Below, piece after piece: positions 10,697-19,768 of a stretch of DNA of 64,000 bases; the first letter of the stretch is position 1; every line of letters begins with the position of its first letter. The stretch comes from an uncultured Caulobacter sp. GTDB lineage: Bacteria; Pseudomonadota; Alphaproteobacteria; Caulobacterales; Caulobacteraceae. Position numbers and translations under genes: made by a program. The notes under the pieces were generated by a model, which was not told the DNA's origin, ran no database searches, and worked only from the letters and a program-made list of their open reading frames with translations. The stretch lies in NCBI GenBank assembly GCA_937925635.1, contig CALALX010000059.1:62001-126000 (forward strand), in the 5' to 3' direction.

Positions 10697-12106
10697 ATGC
10701 GCCTCCCGCGCATCTTCCGCACGACTACCTTCCGGATGACGTTGCTGTTCCTGGCGGTGTTCGCCATGGCGGCGGCGGCCTTCCTCTTCTACGCCTGGTT
10801 CGCGACCGCCGGCGAGGTGACCCGCCGCGCCGACGCCGAGATCACGCGCGAGATGAACTCGCTCGAGGCGGTCTACCGCCGGGGCGGGGCGGTGGCGCTC
10901 AATCAGGCGCTGATCGAGCGCGCGGGCGGCGAGCGTCCCTTCCTCTATCTGCTCCTCGACAAAGACGGCAAGCGGATGACCGGCACCATCGCGGAGTCGC
11001 CGATCGAGGCGACCGAGGACGGCGAGAACTGGGCGACCTTCTCCGTCACCGACGTCGACATGGACGGCGGGGAGACGAAGCGTCCGGCGCGCGGCCTGCA
11101 GGAGCGGCTGGCCGGCGGCGAGACCCTGTTCGTCGGCGCCGACATCGGTGAGTCACGCGGCTTCGTCAGCGGCATCGTCAACGCCCTTTGGGGAGCCGGC
11201 GCCCTCGTCATCCTGCTGGGCCTGGCCGGCGGCGCGATCGTCAGCCGCAATGTAAGCCGGCACATGGCCGGACTGACCGACACGGTGGCGGCCGTGCGGG
11301 GCGGTGATCTCAAGGCCCGAGCCCGGGTCCGCGGGGTGCATGACGAGTACGACGAACTGGCCGAGGGGCTGAACGAGATGCTCGATCGTCTGGAGCGCTC
11401 CATGGGCGGCCTGCGCCACGCCGGCGACGCGATCGCCCACGACCTGCGTTCGCCGCTGACCCGCCTGCGCGCCCGGATGGAGGCGGCCCTGATCGAGGTC
11501 GAAGCCGGCAAGGGCGATCCCAAGCAGGCCCTGGTCCAGGCCCTCGACGACGCCGACGGCGTGCTGAACACTTTCAACGCCGTCCTGGCCATCGCCCGGC
11601 TGCAAGCGGCCGGCGAGGCGCCCGACCAGAGTCTGTTCGATCCCGGTCAACTGGCCGCCGACATGGCCGAACTGTACGAGCCGTTGTGCGAGGACAAGGG
11701 ATTGGACTTCAAGGCCGAGCTAGTCCCCGGGCTACAGGTCAAGGCCGCGCGCCCGATCCTCGCCCAGGCCCTCGCCAACATCATCGACAACGCCATCAAG
11801 TACACTCCGGCGGGCGGCGCGGTGATGCTGCGGGTCCGCCGACGGTCCTCGGGAGAAATCGAGTTCTCGATCACCGACACCGGCCCCGGCGTCCCCGAGG
11901 AGCACCGGGCGCGCGTGGTTCAGCGCTTCGTGCGCCTGGAGAACAGCCGCAGCGAACCTGGATCGGGCCTCGGCCTGTCGCTGGTCGCGGCCGTCGCCGA
12001 GGCGCACGGCGGCCGACTTGAGCTCGACGAAGGCCCCGGCGAGTACAACGGCTCGGGACCGGGACTGCGGGTGGCTCTGGTCTTGCCCCGGGTGGACGGC
12101 GCATGA
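10697..12106 (+). CDS. Membrane sensor histidine kinase
   Basis: A 469-residue kinase with TM1 (about 13-36), a periplasmic sensor of about 125 residues, and TM2 (about 165-183). A HAMP domain and HisKA domain follow, with H248 in AIAHDLRSPLTRLRARME. The HATPase_c domain shows ANIIDNAIKYTPAGG, DTGPGVP and GSGLGLSLV. The IAHDLRSPLTR box is typical of kinases partnered with OmpR-type regulators. Its final bases overlap the start of the flavoprotein gene (ATGA), which suggests that the two-component system and the flavoprotein are co-expressed. Confidence 0.92.
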   Translation: MRLPRIFRTTTFRMTLLFLAVFAMAAAAFLFYAWFATAGEVTRRADAEITREMNSLEAVYRRGGAVALNQALIERAGGERPFLYLLLDKDGKRMTGTIAESPIEATEDGENWATFSVTDVDMDGGETKRPARGLQERLAGGETLFVGADIGESRGFVSGIVNALWGAGALVILLGLAGGAIVSRNVSRHMAGLTDTVAAVRGGDLKARARVRGVHDEYDELAEGLNEMLDRLERSMGGLRHAGDAIAHDLRSPLTRLRARMEAALIEVEAGKGDPKQALVQALDDADGVLNTFNAVLAIARLQAAGEAPDQSLFDPGQLAADMAELYEPLCEDKGLDFKAELVPGLQVKAARPILAQALANIIDNAIKYTPAGGAVMLRVRRRSSGEIEFSITDTGPGVPEEHRARVVQRFVRLENSRSEPGSGLGLSLVAAVAEAHGGRLELDEGPGEYNGSGPGLRVALVLPRVDGA

Positions 12107-13308
12107 CTGCCGTCCTTCCGCGCCGGGCCTTCCTGGCCGGAGCCGCGTCGGTCGGCGGACTGGGACTGGCCGGCTGCGCCACCGGACGCGCCGTCCCGGG
12201 GCCGGTCCCGATCGTGACGCCCGGTTTGCGCGCGCCGCCGCCGTTGGCGGCCGTCCGGGCGGACATCGATCGCCTGTCCCACATCTCCGTCTGCCTGCGA
12301 CCGTTCCGAAAGGCCGGCCCACGGCTTGAAGTCGAAACCGTCGGCGACAAGCGGGTGGTGCACAACTATGGCCATGGCGGAAGCGGCTGGTCGCTCTCCT
12401 GGGGTTCGGGTGAGATCGCGGCTCGCTACGCCTTGGAGGACGGCGCGAGGGACATCGCGGTCATCGGCTGCGGCGCGCTGGGCTTGACGACTGCGACCCT
12501 GCTTCAGCGGGCCGGCGCGACGGTGACCATCTACGCCAGAGAGCGCATGTTCGAGGCGCGGTCGTCCAGGGCCACCGGAACCTGGTCACCCGATTCCCGG
12601 ATCGCGGCTGCCGACGCCGTATCCCCGTCCTTCGCCGATCAATGGGAGCGCATGACCCGGACGTCGCACCGGATCTTCCAGACCTATCTGGGATTGCCCG
12701 GCGATCCGGTGGAATGGACCGACCGCTACACCCTGTTCGACGCGCCGGGAACCTGGACCGGCGCGCCTCGTCCGGCGGAGCGCGTGAACTTCCTGCATCT
12801 GGGCGCCCGAGTCCGCGATCTGCAGCCCCGGAGCACGGAGCAGCCGGCGGGCAGCCACCCGTTTCCGGTGGCGAAGGTTCTCCGCGGCGCCTCCATGCAG
12901 TTCAACATCGCCGCCTACGCCCGCCTGCTGGCCACGGAATTCCAGCTCGGCGGCGGCAGGATCGAGGCGATGACCTTCAATACGCCCGCCGAGTTTGCCG
13001 GGCTTCGCCAGAAGGTGATCGTCAACTGTACAGGCTATGGCGCCCGGGCGCTGTGGAAGGACGACTCGATCATCCCGGTAAGGGGCCAGATCGCCTGGCT
13101 CATTCCGCAGCCCGAGGTGGACTACGGCCTGTTCTATCGCGACGTGGCGATGCTTTCGCGGGCTGACGGCATGGTCGTTCAGTATGTCGGATCATCCGAG
13201 ATGTGGGGCTATGGCGACGACCGGGAGGAGGTCGACCGCGCCGAGGCGGAGGCCGCCGTGAAGACGCTCGCCGATCTGTACGCCCGCATTCCCATAGGTC
13301 GCGCCTGA
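12103..13308 (+). CDS. Tat-exported DAAO-family FAD oxidoreductase with permuted motif order
   Basis: A 401-residue flavoprotein. The N-terminus has a twin arginine (R7-R8, RRAFLAGAA) and a lipobox-like LAGC ending at C25, so it is probably Tat-exported and possibly lipid-anchored. The motif usually at the C-terminus of D-amino-acid oxidases (RPFR...LE, then HNYGHGGSGWSLSWGS) lies at about 66-102. It comes before the dinucleotide-binding GCGALG (G122-G127). The later NCTGYGA (about 308-314) and GQIAWLIP occupy the C-terminal part. The order is therefore rotated relative to canonical DAAO. The ATG overlaps the upstream kinase stop. The substrate is not predictable; oxidation of an amino acid or related amine in the periplasm is a guess. 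Confidence 0.85.
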   Translation: MTAVLPRRAFLAGAASVGGLGLAGCATGRAVPGPVPIVTPGLRAPPPLAAVRADIDRLSHISVCLRPFRKAGPRLEVETVGDKRVVHNYGHGGSGWSLSWGSGEIAARYALEDGARDIAVIGCGALGLTTATLLQRAGATVTIYARERMFEARSSRATGTWSPDSRIAAADAVSPSFADQWERMTRTSHRIFQTYLGLPGDPVEWTDRYTLFDAPGTWTGAPRPAERVNFLHLGARVRDLQPRSTEQPAGSHPFPVAKVLRGASMQFNIAAYARLLATEFQLGGGRIEAMTFNTPAEFAGLRQKVIVNCTGYGARALWKDDSIIPVRGQIAWLIPQPEVDYGLFYRDVAMLSRADGMVVQYVGSSEMWGYGDDREEVDRAEAEAAVKTLADLYARIPIGRA

Positions 13309-13351
13309 CCGGCCTTGCGGCCCGGGATCGGTGCGCTTCACAGTGCCGATC

Positions 13352-16270
13352 ATGACTCGCCTCGCCGACCGCCTCGCCCCCTGTGGCCCCGTCATCGACT
13401 CGAAGGCGGCCGAGCGGACCCGAGACATGCTGACCGAGAAGCTCGGTGACGCGCCGGTCCTTGCCGTGGCCTGGCCCGCGCTGGCGCCCGTCTTCGGCGC
13501 ATCGCCCTATCTGTCCGGCCTGGCTAGGCGACGCCCCAAGGCCTTGCTGCAAACCCTGGAGAGCGACCCGGACGAGCGGCTGACCGGCATCCTCGCCGAG
13601 GCCGAGGCGGCGGGCGCTGAACCTGACAGCGACGAGGCGCGCAGGCGGCTACGGGATCTGAAGGCAGACCTCCATCTGCTGACCGCCCTCGCTGACCTTG
13701 GCGGGATCTGGGACCTCGACCGTGTGACCGGAGCCCTGGCCCGGTTCGCCGACGCGGCGCTGCACTCGGCGGTGGCCATCGTCGCGCGGGACGAGGTCGA
13801 GCGCGGCCGACTGGTGACCGCGCCCGACGGTCCGGCCGGCCCAATCCCTGGGCTGATGATCATCGCCATGGGCAAGCACGGCGCGTTCGAACTCAACTAC
13901 TCCAGCGATATCGATATCACCTTCTTCTACGAGCCCGAGCGTCTGCCGCTGGCCGCGGGCGTCGAGCCGGGCGATGAGGCGGTGCGGATCGCCCACGGCG
14001 TCGCCCGCGCCATGCAGGATCGGACAGCCGACGGCTATGTCTTCCGCGTCGACCTGCGGCTGCGACCCGATCCGTCCTCGACGCCGCCGGCCATTCCGGC
14101 GGCCGCGGCCTTCACCTACTACGAAAGCGTCGGCCAGAACTGGGAGCGGGCGGCCTTCATCAAGGCGCGCGCGGCGGCAGGGGACATCCCGGCGGGAGAA
14201 GCGTTCCTGGCCGAACTGCAGCCCTTCATCTGGCGACGCAACCTCGACTGGGGCGCCATCTCCGACATCCATTCGATCAAGCGCCAGATCCACGCCTTCA
14301 AGGTCGACGAGCGCATGACGGCCAAGGGCGCCGACCTCAAGCTCGGCCGTGGCGGCATCCGCGAGATCGAGTTCTTCGTCCAGACTCAGCAGCTGATCCT
14401 CGGCGGGCGACATCCCGAGCTGCGCTCGAACCGGACCCTGGACGCGCTCGCGGCCCTCCGCGCGGCCGGGCATGTCTCGCCGGAGACGGCCGACGAGCTG
14501 TCGCGCGCCTACGTCGACCTGCGCGCGTTGGAGCACCGGGCGCAGATGCTCGGCGACGACCAGACTCACAAGCTCCCGGAATCGGACGGAGACCGGAAGC
14601 GGGTTGCGGCGCTGTGGGGCCATGACAACCTGCGGACCTTCGACGCCGCCGTCGGCAAGATGCTCAAGGCCGTCAACGCCCGCTACGGCGAGCTCTTCCG
14701 GGGCGAGGAGGCGCTGTCGTCGCGCTTCGGCAGCCTGGTTTTCACCGGCGTCGAGGATGATCCCGAGACCTTGAACACCCTCAAGCGGATGGGTTTCAAC
14801 AACCCGCCGCAGGTCAGCCAGACCATTCGCGGCTGGCACCACGGCCGCATCGGCGCCACGCGCACCGAGCGGGGCCGGGAGCTGTTCACGCGACTCGCGC
14901 CGCGCCTGCTCGACGCGGCCCAGGCCACCGGCGCGCCCGAGGCCGCCTTCAACCGGTTCGCCGACTTCTTCGGCGGCCTGTCCTCCGGCGTGCAGGTTCA
15001 GTCGCTGTTCCTCGCCCAGCCCAAGCTCCTTGAACTGGTGGTCCAGGTGATGGCCTTCGCGCCCCAGCTGGCCCAGACCCTCGCCCGGCGACCGGCGGCG
15101 CTCGACGCGCTGCTCGATCCGGCCTTCTTCGATCCCTTCGACACGCGACAGGGCGCGGCGGCCCTGCGGCACGCCTTCGACCAGGCCGACGGGTTCGAGG
15201 AGGCGATGGACGCCGCGCGCCGGGTGCATCGTGAGCAAGCCTTCCGCATCGGCGTGCAGGTGATGAGCGGCACGGCCAGCGCCCAGGCCGCCGGCGCGGC
15301 TTTCGCCGACCTGGCGGATCTCTGCATCCGGGGGCTGGCCGACGCGGCCCTGAGCGAGACGGCGCGCCAGGGCGGGACCTTCGAGGGCGACGTGGCCGTG
15401 GTGGCGCTTGGCAAGTGCGGCGGCCGCGAGATGACGGCGCGTTCCGATCTCGACCTGATGACCCTGTATCGGGCGCATGACCCAGCCGGGACGTCGACCA
15501 TCAAGGGGTGGAGCGCGGACATGTTCTACGCCCGCTTTACCCAACGGCTGATCGCGGCCCTGTCGGCGCCGACAGGGGAGGGCGGTCTCTACGAGGTCGA
15601 CATGCAGCTGCGCCCTACGGGCAGCAAGGGGCCGGTGGCCGTCAGCATGCGGGCCTTCGAGGACTATTACGACCGTGAGGCGGAGACCTGGGAGATGCTG
15701 GCGCTGACGCGCGCGCGCGTGGTTTGGGCGACCTCCGAGCTCTTCGCGGTCGAGGCGGAGGCCGCGATCGACAAGGCGCTGCGGCGCCCGCGCGACGCGG
15801 ATCGCACGGCCGCCGATGTGCGAGACATGCGCGAGCTGATGGCCCGTGAGCGGCCGCCGTCGGGCGACTGGGACCTCAAGCTCAGCGAAGGCGGGCTGGT
15901 CGACATCGAGTTCGCCGCTCAGTTCCTGCAGATCATCCACGCCGGCGCCGGCGGGCCGCTGGCGCAGAACACCGGCGACGCCTTGGCCGCGCTCGCGGCC
16001 GGGGGGTTGGCCGAGACGGCGGACCTGGAGACGCTCGCGGCGGCCTGGCGACTGCAGCAGGACCTGTCACAGCTGCTCAAGCTGGCGCTGGACGACCGCG
16101 CCGACCCCGCGCAGGAACCCAAGGCTCTGCAGGCGCTGCTGGCCCGGGCGGGCGGGGCGCGTGACCTCAAGGGCCTGAAGACCCGCCTCGCCGCCGCGCG
16201 GCGGTCCGCGCATGCGGCCTATGAGGCGGTCGTGGCAGGTCGGCGGCACGGCGCGGACCGGCCGCATTGA
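13352..16270 (+). CDS. glnE: Bifunctional glutamine synthetase adenylyltransferase/adenylyl-removing enzyme GlnE
   Basis: A protein of about 972 residues with two nucleotidyltransferase domains. The N-terminal adenylyl-removing domain has GKHGAFELNYSSDIDI with D186/D188. The C-terminal adenylyltransferase domain has GKCGGREMTARSDLDL with D699/D701. Each domain is followed by a helical GlnE/PII-type domain. GlnE attaches or removes AMP on glutamine synthetase in response to PII state, controlling nitrogen assimilation. Length matches the family. ATG 13352 and an in-frame GTG at 13331 are both possible starts; neither has a clear ribosome site. Confidence 0.95.
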   Translation: MTRLADRLAPCGPVIDSKAAERTRDMLTEKLGDAPVLAVAWPALAPVFGASPYLSGLARRRPKALLQTLESDPDERLTGILAEAEAAGAEPDSDEARRRLRDLKADLHLLTALADLGGIWDLDRVTGALARFADAALHSAVAIVARDEVERGRLVTAPDGPAGPIPGLMIIAMGKHGAFELNYSSDIDITFFYEPERLPLAAGVEPGDEAVRIAHGVARAMQDRTADGYVFRVDLRLRPDPSSTPPAIPAAAAFTYYESVGQNWERAAFIKARAAAGDIPAGEAFLAELQPFIWRRNLDWGAISDIHSIKRQIHAFKVDERMTAKGADLKLGRGGIREIEFFVQTQQLILGGRHPELRSNRTLDALAALRAAGHVSPETADELSRAYVDLRALEHRAQMLGDDQTHKLPESDGDRKRVAALWGHDNLRTFDAAVGKMLKAVNARYGELFRGEEALSSRFGSLVFTGVEDDPETLNTLKRMGFNNPPQVSQTIRGWHHGRIGATRTERGRELFTRLAPRLLDAAQATGAPEAAFNRFADFFGGLSSGVQVQSLFLAQPKLLELVVQVMAFAPQLAQTLARRPAALDALLDPAFFDPFDTRQGAAALRHAFDQADGFEEAMDAARRVHREQAFRIGVQVMSGTASAQAAGAAFADLADLCIRGLADAALSETARQGGTFEGDVAVVALGKCGGREMTARSDLDLMTLYRAHDPAGTSTIKGWSADMFYARFTQRLIAALSAPTGEGGLYEVDMQLRPTGSKGPVAVSMRAFEDYYDREAETWEMLALTRARVVWATSELFAVEAEAAIDKALRRPRDADRTAADVRDMRELMARERPPSGDWDLKLSEGGLVDIEFAAQFLQIIHAGAGGPLAQNTGDALAALAAGGLAETADLETLAAAWRLQQDLSQLLKLALDDRADPAQEPKALQALLARAGGARDLKGLKTRLAAARRSAHAAYEAVVAGRRHGADRPH

Positions 16271-16315
16271 CCAACCCCTGAGCGGACGGCCTGCTCCACC
16301 ACCGCCGCGCGAGCC

Positions 16316-17308
16316 CTACAGACGAGCGGCCGCGTCCGTCGCGCGGATCAGGCCGTCAATGATGCCGGGCTCCGTCGACGCGTGGCCGGCGTCCCAGACG
16401 ACATTGAAGTCGGCCTCGGGCCAGGCCTTGTGCAGGGCCCAGGCGCTTTCGAGCGGCGTCACGACGTCGAAGCGGCCCTGGACGATCCAGCCCGGAATCT
16501 TGCGGATCTTGCCGACGTTCTTCAGCAGCCAGCCGTCTTCGTCGAAAAAGCCGCGATTAGCGAAGAAGTGGCACTCGATCCGGGCGAAGGCGATCGCGAA
16601 GTCGACCTCGTTGAACTTCGGCGGTCGGGCCTCGGGCCCGCGGATCGAGATGGTGTCGCCTTCCCATTGGCTCCACGCCGATGCCGCCTCGGCCTGAACC
16701 TTGCGGTCGGTGTGGGTCAGCCGGCGGTGATAGGCGGCGATCATGTCGGCTCGCTCGCCTGCGGGAATCGGGGCCTTGAACTTCTCCCAGGCATCCGGGA
16801 ACAGGTAGCTGGCGCCGTCCTGGTAGAACCACTTCAACTCGCGCTGGGTCAGCAGGAAGATGCCACGCAGCACCAGCGCTTCGACCCGTTCGGGGTGGGT
16901 GATGGCGTAGGCGAGGGCCAGGGTCGAACCCCAGCTGCCGCCGAACACCGTCCACTTCTCGACGCCCAGATGCTTGCGCAGGCGTTCAATGTCCTCGATC
17001 AGCGACCAGGTGGTGTTGTCTTCAAGGCTGGCGTTCGGGCGGCTCTTGCCGCAGCCGCGTTGATCGAACAGAGCCACGCGCCATTTGGCGGGATCGAAGA
17101 ACCGTCGCATGGTCGGGTTCACCGCGCCGCCGGGGCCGCCGTGCAGTACGACCGCGGCCTTGCCTTTCGGGTTGCCGCACTCCTCGTAGTAGATCTCGTG
17201 CGGCCCGCCCGTCTGCAGCCAGCCGATGCTGTTAGTCTCCATCTCGGGATACAGGCTGCGTCGCCCGGAGGTCTGGCCCACGGCGGGAGAATAGGCTGAA
17301 CGGTCCAT
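16316..17308 (-). CDS. pip: Proline iminopeptidase (alpha/beta hydrolase, S33)
   Basis: A 330-residue serine peptidase with the family pattern: HGGPGG oxyanion segment (about 56-61), FDQRGCGKSRP, nucleophile S125 in GGSWGS, D281 in GRFDVVTP and H309 in DAGHAS. A helical cap domain lies between. It removes N-terminal proline from small peptides in the cytoplasm. There is no signal peptide. Length and motifs are normal. It converges with glnE and lies downstream of the epoxide-hydrolase-like gene on the same strand, separated from it by a repeat element. Confidence 0.95.
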   Translation of the reverse strand: MDRSAYSPAVGQTSGRRSLYPEMETNSIGWLQTGGPHEIYYEECGNPKGKAAVVLHGGPGGAVNPTMRRFFDPAKWRVALFDQRGCGKSRPNASLEDNTTWSLIEDIERLRKHLGVEKWTVFGGSWGSTLALAYAITHPERVEALVLRGIFLLTQRELKWFYQDGASYLFPDAWEKFKAPIPAGERADMIAAYHRRLTHTDRKVQAEAASAWSQWEGDTISIRGPEARPPKFNEVDFAIAFARIECHFFANRGFFDEDGWLLKNVGKIRKIPGWIVQGRFDVVTPLESAWALHKAWPEADFNVVWDAGHASTEPGIIDGLIRATDAAARL

Positions 17309-17357
17309 GCGTCCGTTCTAGCGCCGGCGTGTGACGGCGGCCAATGACAAAGCGTTA

Positions 17358-17436
17358 GGGGGGACATGCACTTCGGTGCGTGGCCCCATCCGCTGCAAGC
17401 TGCTGGGGACACGCACCGAAGACGGTATCTGTCCCC
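17358..17436. repeat. Two copies of a GGGGACACGCAC-type palindromic repeat
   Basis: Two tandem imperfect palindromes fill the gap between the two hydrolase genes. The first (17358-17386) runs GGGGACATGCAC-TTCG-GTGCGTGGCCCC. The second (17405-17436) begins GGGGACACGCACCGAAG and ends TCTGTCCCC. A third related copy lies behind dxs at 42691-42719. The shared core and intergenic placement indicate a dispersed element rather than a gene-specific terminator. Confidence 0.7.
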
Positions 17437-17437
17437 G

Positions 17438-18442
17438 TCAGAGCGGGAAGCGCCGGCTCAGCCAGTCCAGCATGATGCGGTTCACCGCCTCGGGCTGCTC
17501 CTGCTGAGTCCAGTGGCCGGAGTCCTGGACCAGCTGCTTTTCCAGATCCGGGATCAGCTTCTCCATGCCGTCTGCGGCGGAGGGCGGCAGGACGGCGTCC
17601 TTCTCGGCCATGATCATCAGACTGGGCTGGCGCACGCGATGCTCCAGGCCCTCCGAGGCCTGCCAGTTGCGCGTGAAGTTGCGATACCAGTTGATGCCGC
17701 CGGTGAAGCCGGTGCGCTCGTAGGTTTCGACGAGCGCCTCGAATTCCTCGTCGCTCATCAGCGACTCGCGGGGATCGTTGGCGGGGTCATAGGCCTCAAG
17801 CATGTCGACGATCGCGAAGGCGCTGGGGTCGCCGGGTTTGCGCTCGGTCGCGAAGCCGGCGCTCGGCGCGGCCGGCATGTCCATCGGCCGTTTCATGAAG
17901 AAGTTCATGGCCTTGCGGACGTTTCCGTTCAGCACGGCGTCGGCCTCGCCCGGTGTCTGGAAGTGGACGATGTACATCCGCTCGCCCAGGCGGGCGCGCA
18001 TGATGGCGATCGGGTCGACCGGGGCGCGCTCGTTGAAGGGGGTGTTCAGGCCGATGACGCCGGCGACCCGGTCCGGGTGGCGGATGCCCATGTACCAGAC
18101 GACAAAACCGCCCCAGTCGTGGCCCACGAAGATCGCCTTCTCGATGCCCTTGTGGTCCAGCAGCGCGACCAGGTCGGCGCAGAGGTTCTCCAGCGCGTAG
18201 CTCTCGACCTCGGCCGGGGCGTCCGTCAGGCCGTAGCCGCGCTGGTCGGGCGCAATCACCCAGCGGCCGGCGTCCGACAGCGCCTTGATCTGGTGACGCC
18301 AGGAAAAGGCCAGCTCCGGCCAGCCGTGGCAGAAGACCAGCGGCACGCCCTGACCCTCGGGTCCGGCCTCGTAGTAGGCCATGCGAATGCCGTTGACGTC
18401 GGCGTACTGGACGGGCGGCATCATGGTGTCGATGGCGGACAT
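17438..18442 (-). CDS. Epoxide-hydrolase-like alpha/beta hydrolase
   Basis: A 334-residue alpha/beta hydrolase with the epoxide hydrolase signatures HGWPE (about 39-43, oxyanion hole) and GHDWGG, in which D109 would be the nucleophile. A C-terminal SGHWTQQEQP supplies the catalytic His. Asp rather than Ser at the nucleophile position favours an epoxide hydrolase or haloalkane dehalogenase-like mechanism over an esterase. The cap region contains Tyr residues that could be the epoxide-activating pair. The ATG has a good AGGGGAG ribosome site. The natural substrate is unknown. Confidence 0.85.
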   Translation of the reverse strand: MSAIDTMMPPVQYADVNGIRMAYYEAGPEGQGVPLVFCHGWPELAFSWRHQIKALSDAGRWVIAPDQRGYGLTDAPAEVESYALENLCADLVALLDHKGIEKAIFVGHDWGGFVVWYMGIRHPDRVAGVIGLNTPFNERAPVDPIAIMRARLGERMYIVHFQTPGEADAVLNGNVRKAMNFFMKRPMDMPAAPSAGFATERKPGDPSAFAIVDMLEAYDPANDPRESLMSDEEFEALVETYERTGFTGGINWYRNFTRNWQASEGLEHRVRQPSLMIMAEKDAVLPPSAADGMEKLIPDLEKQLVQDSGHWTQQEQPEAVNRIMLDWLSRRFPL

Positions 18443-18538
18443 GGGGCTCCCCTGCTGGTTTGAGCTTACGGTGACCGGTGGTCGTCAGGGAAAGCAAGAC
18501 TTCCCTCGCGCTGCCGATGGTCCTAGACACGGCCCATC

Positions 18539-19768
18539 TTGAGCCAATCCGCCGACACTCCGCGCCGTCCCTCCGCCACCCCGTGGGGCCTGGTCTTCCT
18601 GCTCGGGTCGCTCACCGCTTTCGCGCCGATGTCGATCGACATGTATCTGCCGGCCTTCCCGGCCATGGGCGCCGAGCTGCGCGCCGACGCCGGACAGCAG
18701 CAGGCGACGCTGGCGGTGTTCCTGTTCGGCATGGCCATCGGCCAGTTCCTCTACGGTCCCGCCTCGGACCGCTTTGGGCGGCGCATCCCCATCCTGGTCG
18801 GCATTTCCGTTTATGTCGGCGCCTCAATCGCCTGCGCCCTGGCCCAGGGACCGGAGTGGATGATCGTCGCCCGCTTCGTCCAGGCGCTGGGCGGTTGCGC
18901 CGGGGCGGTCGTGGCGCGAGCCGTGGTTCGCGACCAGTTCGACCACACCGAGACGGCGCGGATGCTGTCCCTGCTGACCCTGATCATGGGTCTGGCGCCG
19001 ATCCTTGCGCCGGTCTCCGGAGCCGCCATCCTGCAGGCGGCCGGTTGGCGCGCGATCTTCTGGGTCCTGGCGCTGTTCGGCCTGATCTGCGGGGTGGCGG
19101 TCTTTCTGCGGTTGCGGGAGTCCCGCTCCGAAGCCACCGCCGCCCTGGCGCGCAGCGAGAACGCGCTGCGGGCCTACCGAGCGCTCATCTCCAGCCCCCG
19201 TCTGGTCGGCTACGGGCTCGGCGGCGCGCTGAACGGCGCGCTGTTGTTCACCTATATCTCCTCCTCGTCGGGCCTGATCATCGAGACCTACGGCTTCACG
19301 CCCTTCGCCTACACCCTGGTGTTCGGGGCCAACGCGTTCGGCGTGATCGGGGCCGGGCAGGTCAATCGCGTTCTGCTCCGCCGCCTGACGCCGGACCAGG
19401 TGCTGGCCCGGGCGAGCTTGGCGGCGCTCGGTTTCGGCATGCTTCTGCTGCTCGCGGCCGCAACCGGCCTCGGCGGCGCCGTCACCGTCCTGCCGTTGCT
19501 GTTCTGCTGCCTGGCCAGCTACGGCCTGATGGCCGGCAACACCATGGCCGGGGCGCTCAGCGTTGACCCCACCCGCGCGGGCTCGACCTCGGCCCTGATG
19601 GGCGGCCTGTCGTTCGGGGCGGGGGCCTTCGCCTCCTGGCTGGGCGGCGTGCTGCACGACGGCACCGCCGTGCCCATGGCGGGCGTGATGGTCGCCTGTC
19701 TCCTGGGCTCGACGGCGGCGCTGCACGGGTTGGCGCTGCCGAAGCGGCGGTCTCAGTCCGCCGGCTGA
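18539..19768 (+). CDS. Bcr/CflA-family MFS drug efflux transporter
   Basis: A 409-residue membrane protein with about 12 hydrophobic segments. The first carries the Bcr/CflA signature LGSLTAFAPMSIDMYLPAFP, and the loop after TM2 has the MFS motif GPASDRFGRRIP. The family exports drugs such as bicyclomycin or sulfonamides, and sometimes dipeptides, by proton antiport. The most plausible start is a TTG at 18539, because the next ATG falls inside TM1. The 3' end overlaps the convergent DUF423 gene by 16 bases. Confidence 0.88.
   Translation: MSQSADTPRRPSATPWGLVFLLGSLTAFAPMSIDMYLPAFPAMGAELRADAGQQQATLAVFLFGMAIGQFLYGPASDRFGRRIPILVGISVYVGASIACALAQGPEWMIVARFVQALGGCAGAVVARAVVRDQFDHTETARMLSLLTLIMGLAPILAPVSGAAILQAAGWRAIFWVLALFGLICGVAVFLRLRESRSEATAALARSENALRAYRALISSPRLVGYGLGGALNGALLFTYISSSSGLIIETYGFTPFAYTLVFGANAFGVIGAGQVNRVLLRRLTPDQVLARASLAALGFGMLLLLAAATGLGGAVTVLPLLFCCLASYGLMAGNTMAGALSVDPTRAGSTSALMGGLSFGAGAFASWLGGVLHDGTAVPMAGVMVACLLGSTAALHGLALPKRRSQSAG

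Noticed and set aside
13649..15940. A 763-codon minus-strand frame within glnE
   Set aside because: Composition is that of an antisense shadow, and glnE on the plus strand has all its catalytic motifs in frame.
17366..18463. A 365-codon plus-strand frame over the epoxide-hydrolase-like gene
   Set aside because: It begins in the palindromic repeat and mirrors the hydrolase; no domain or ribosome site supports it.
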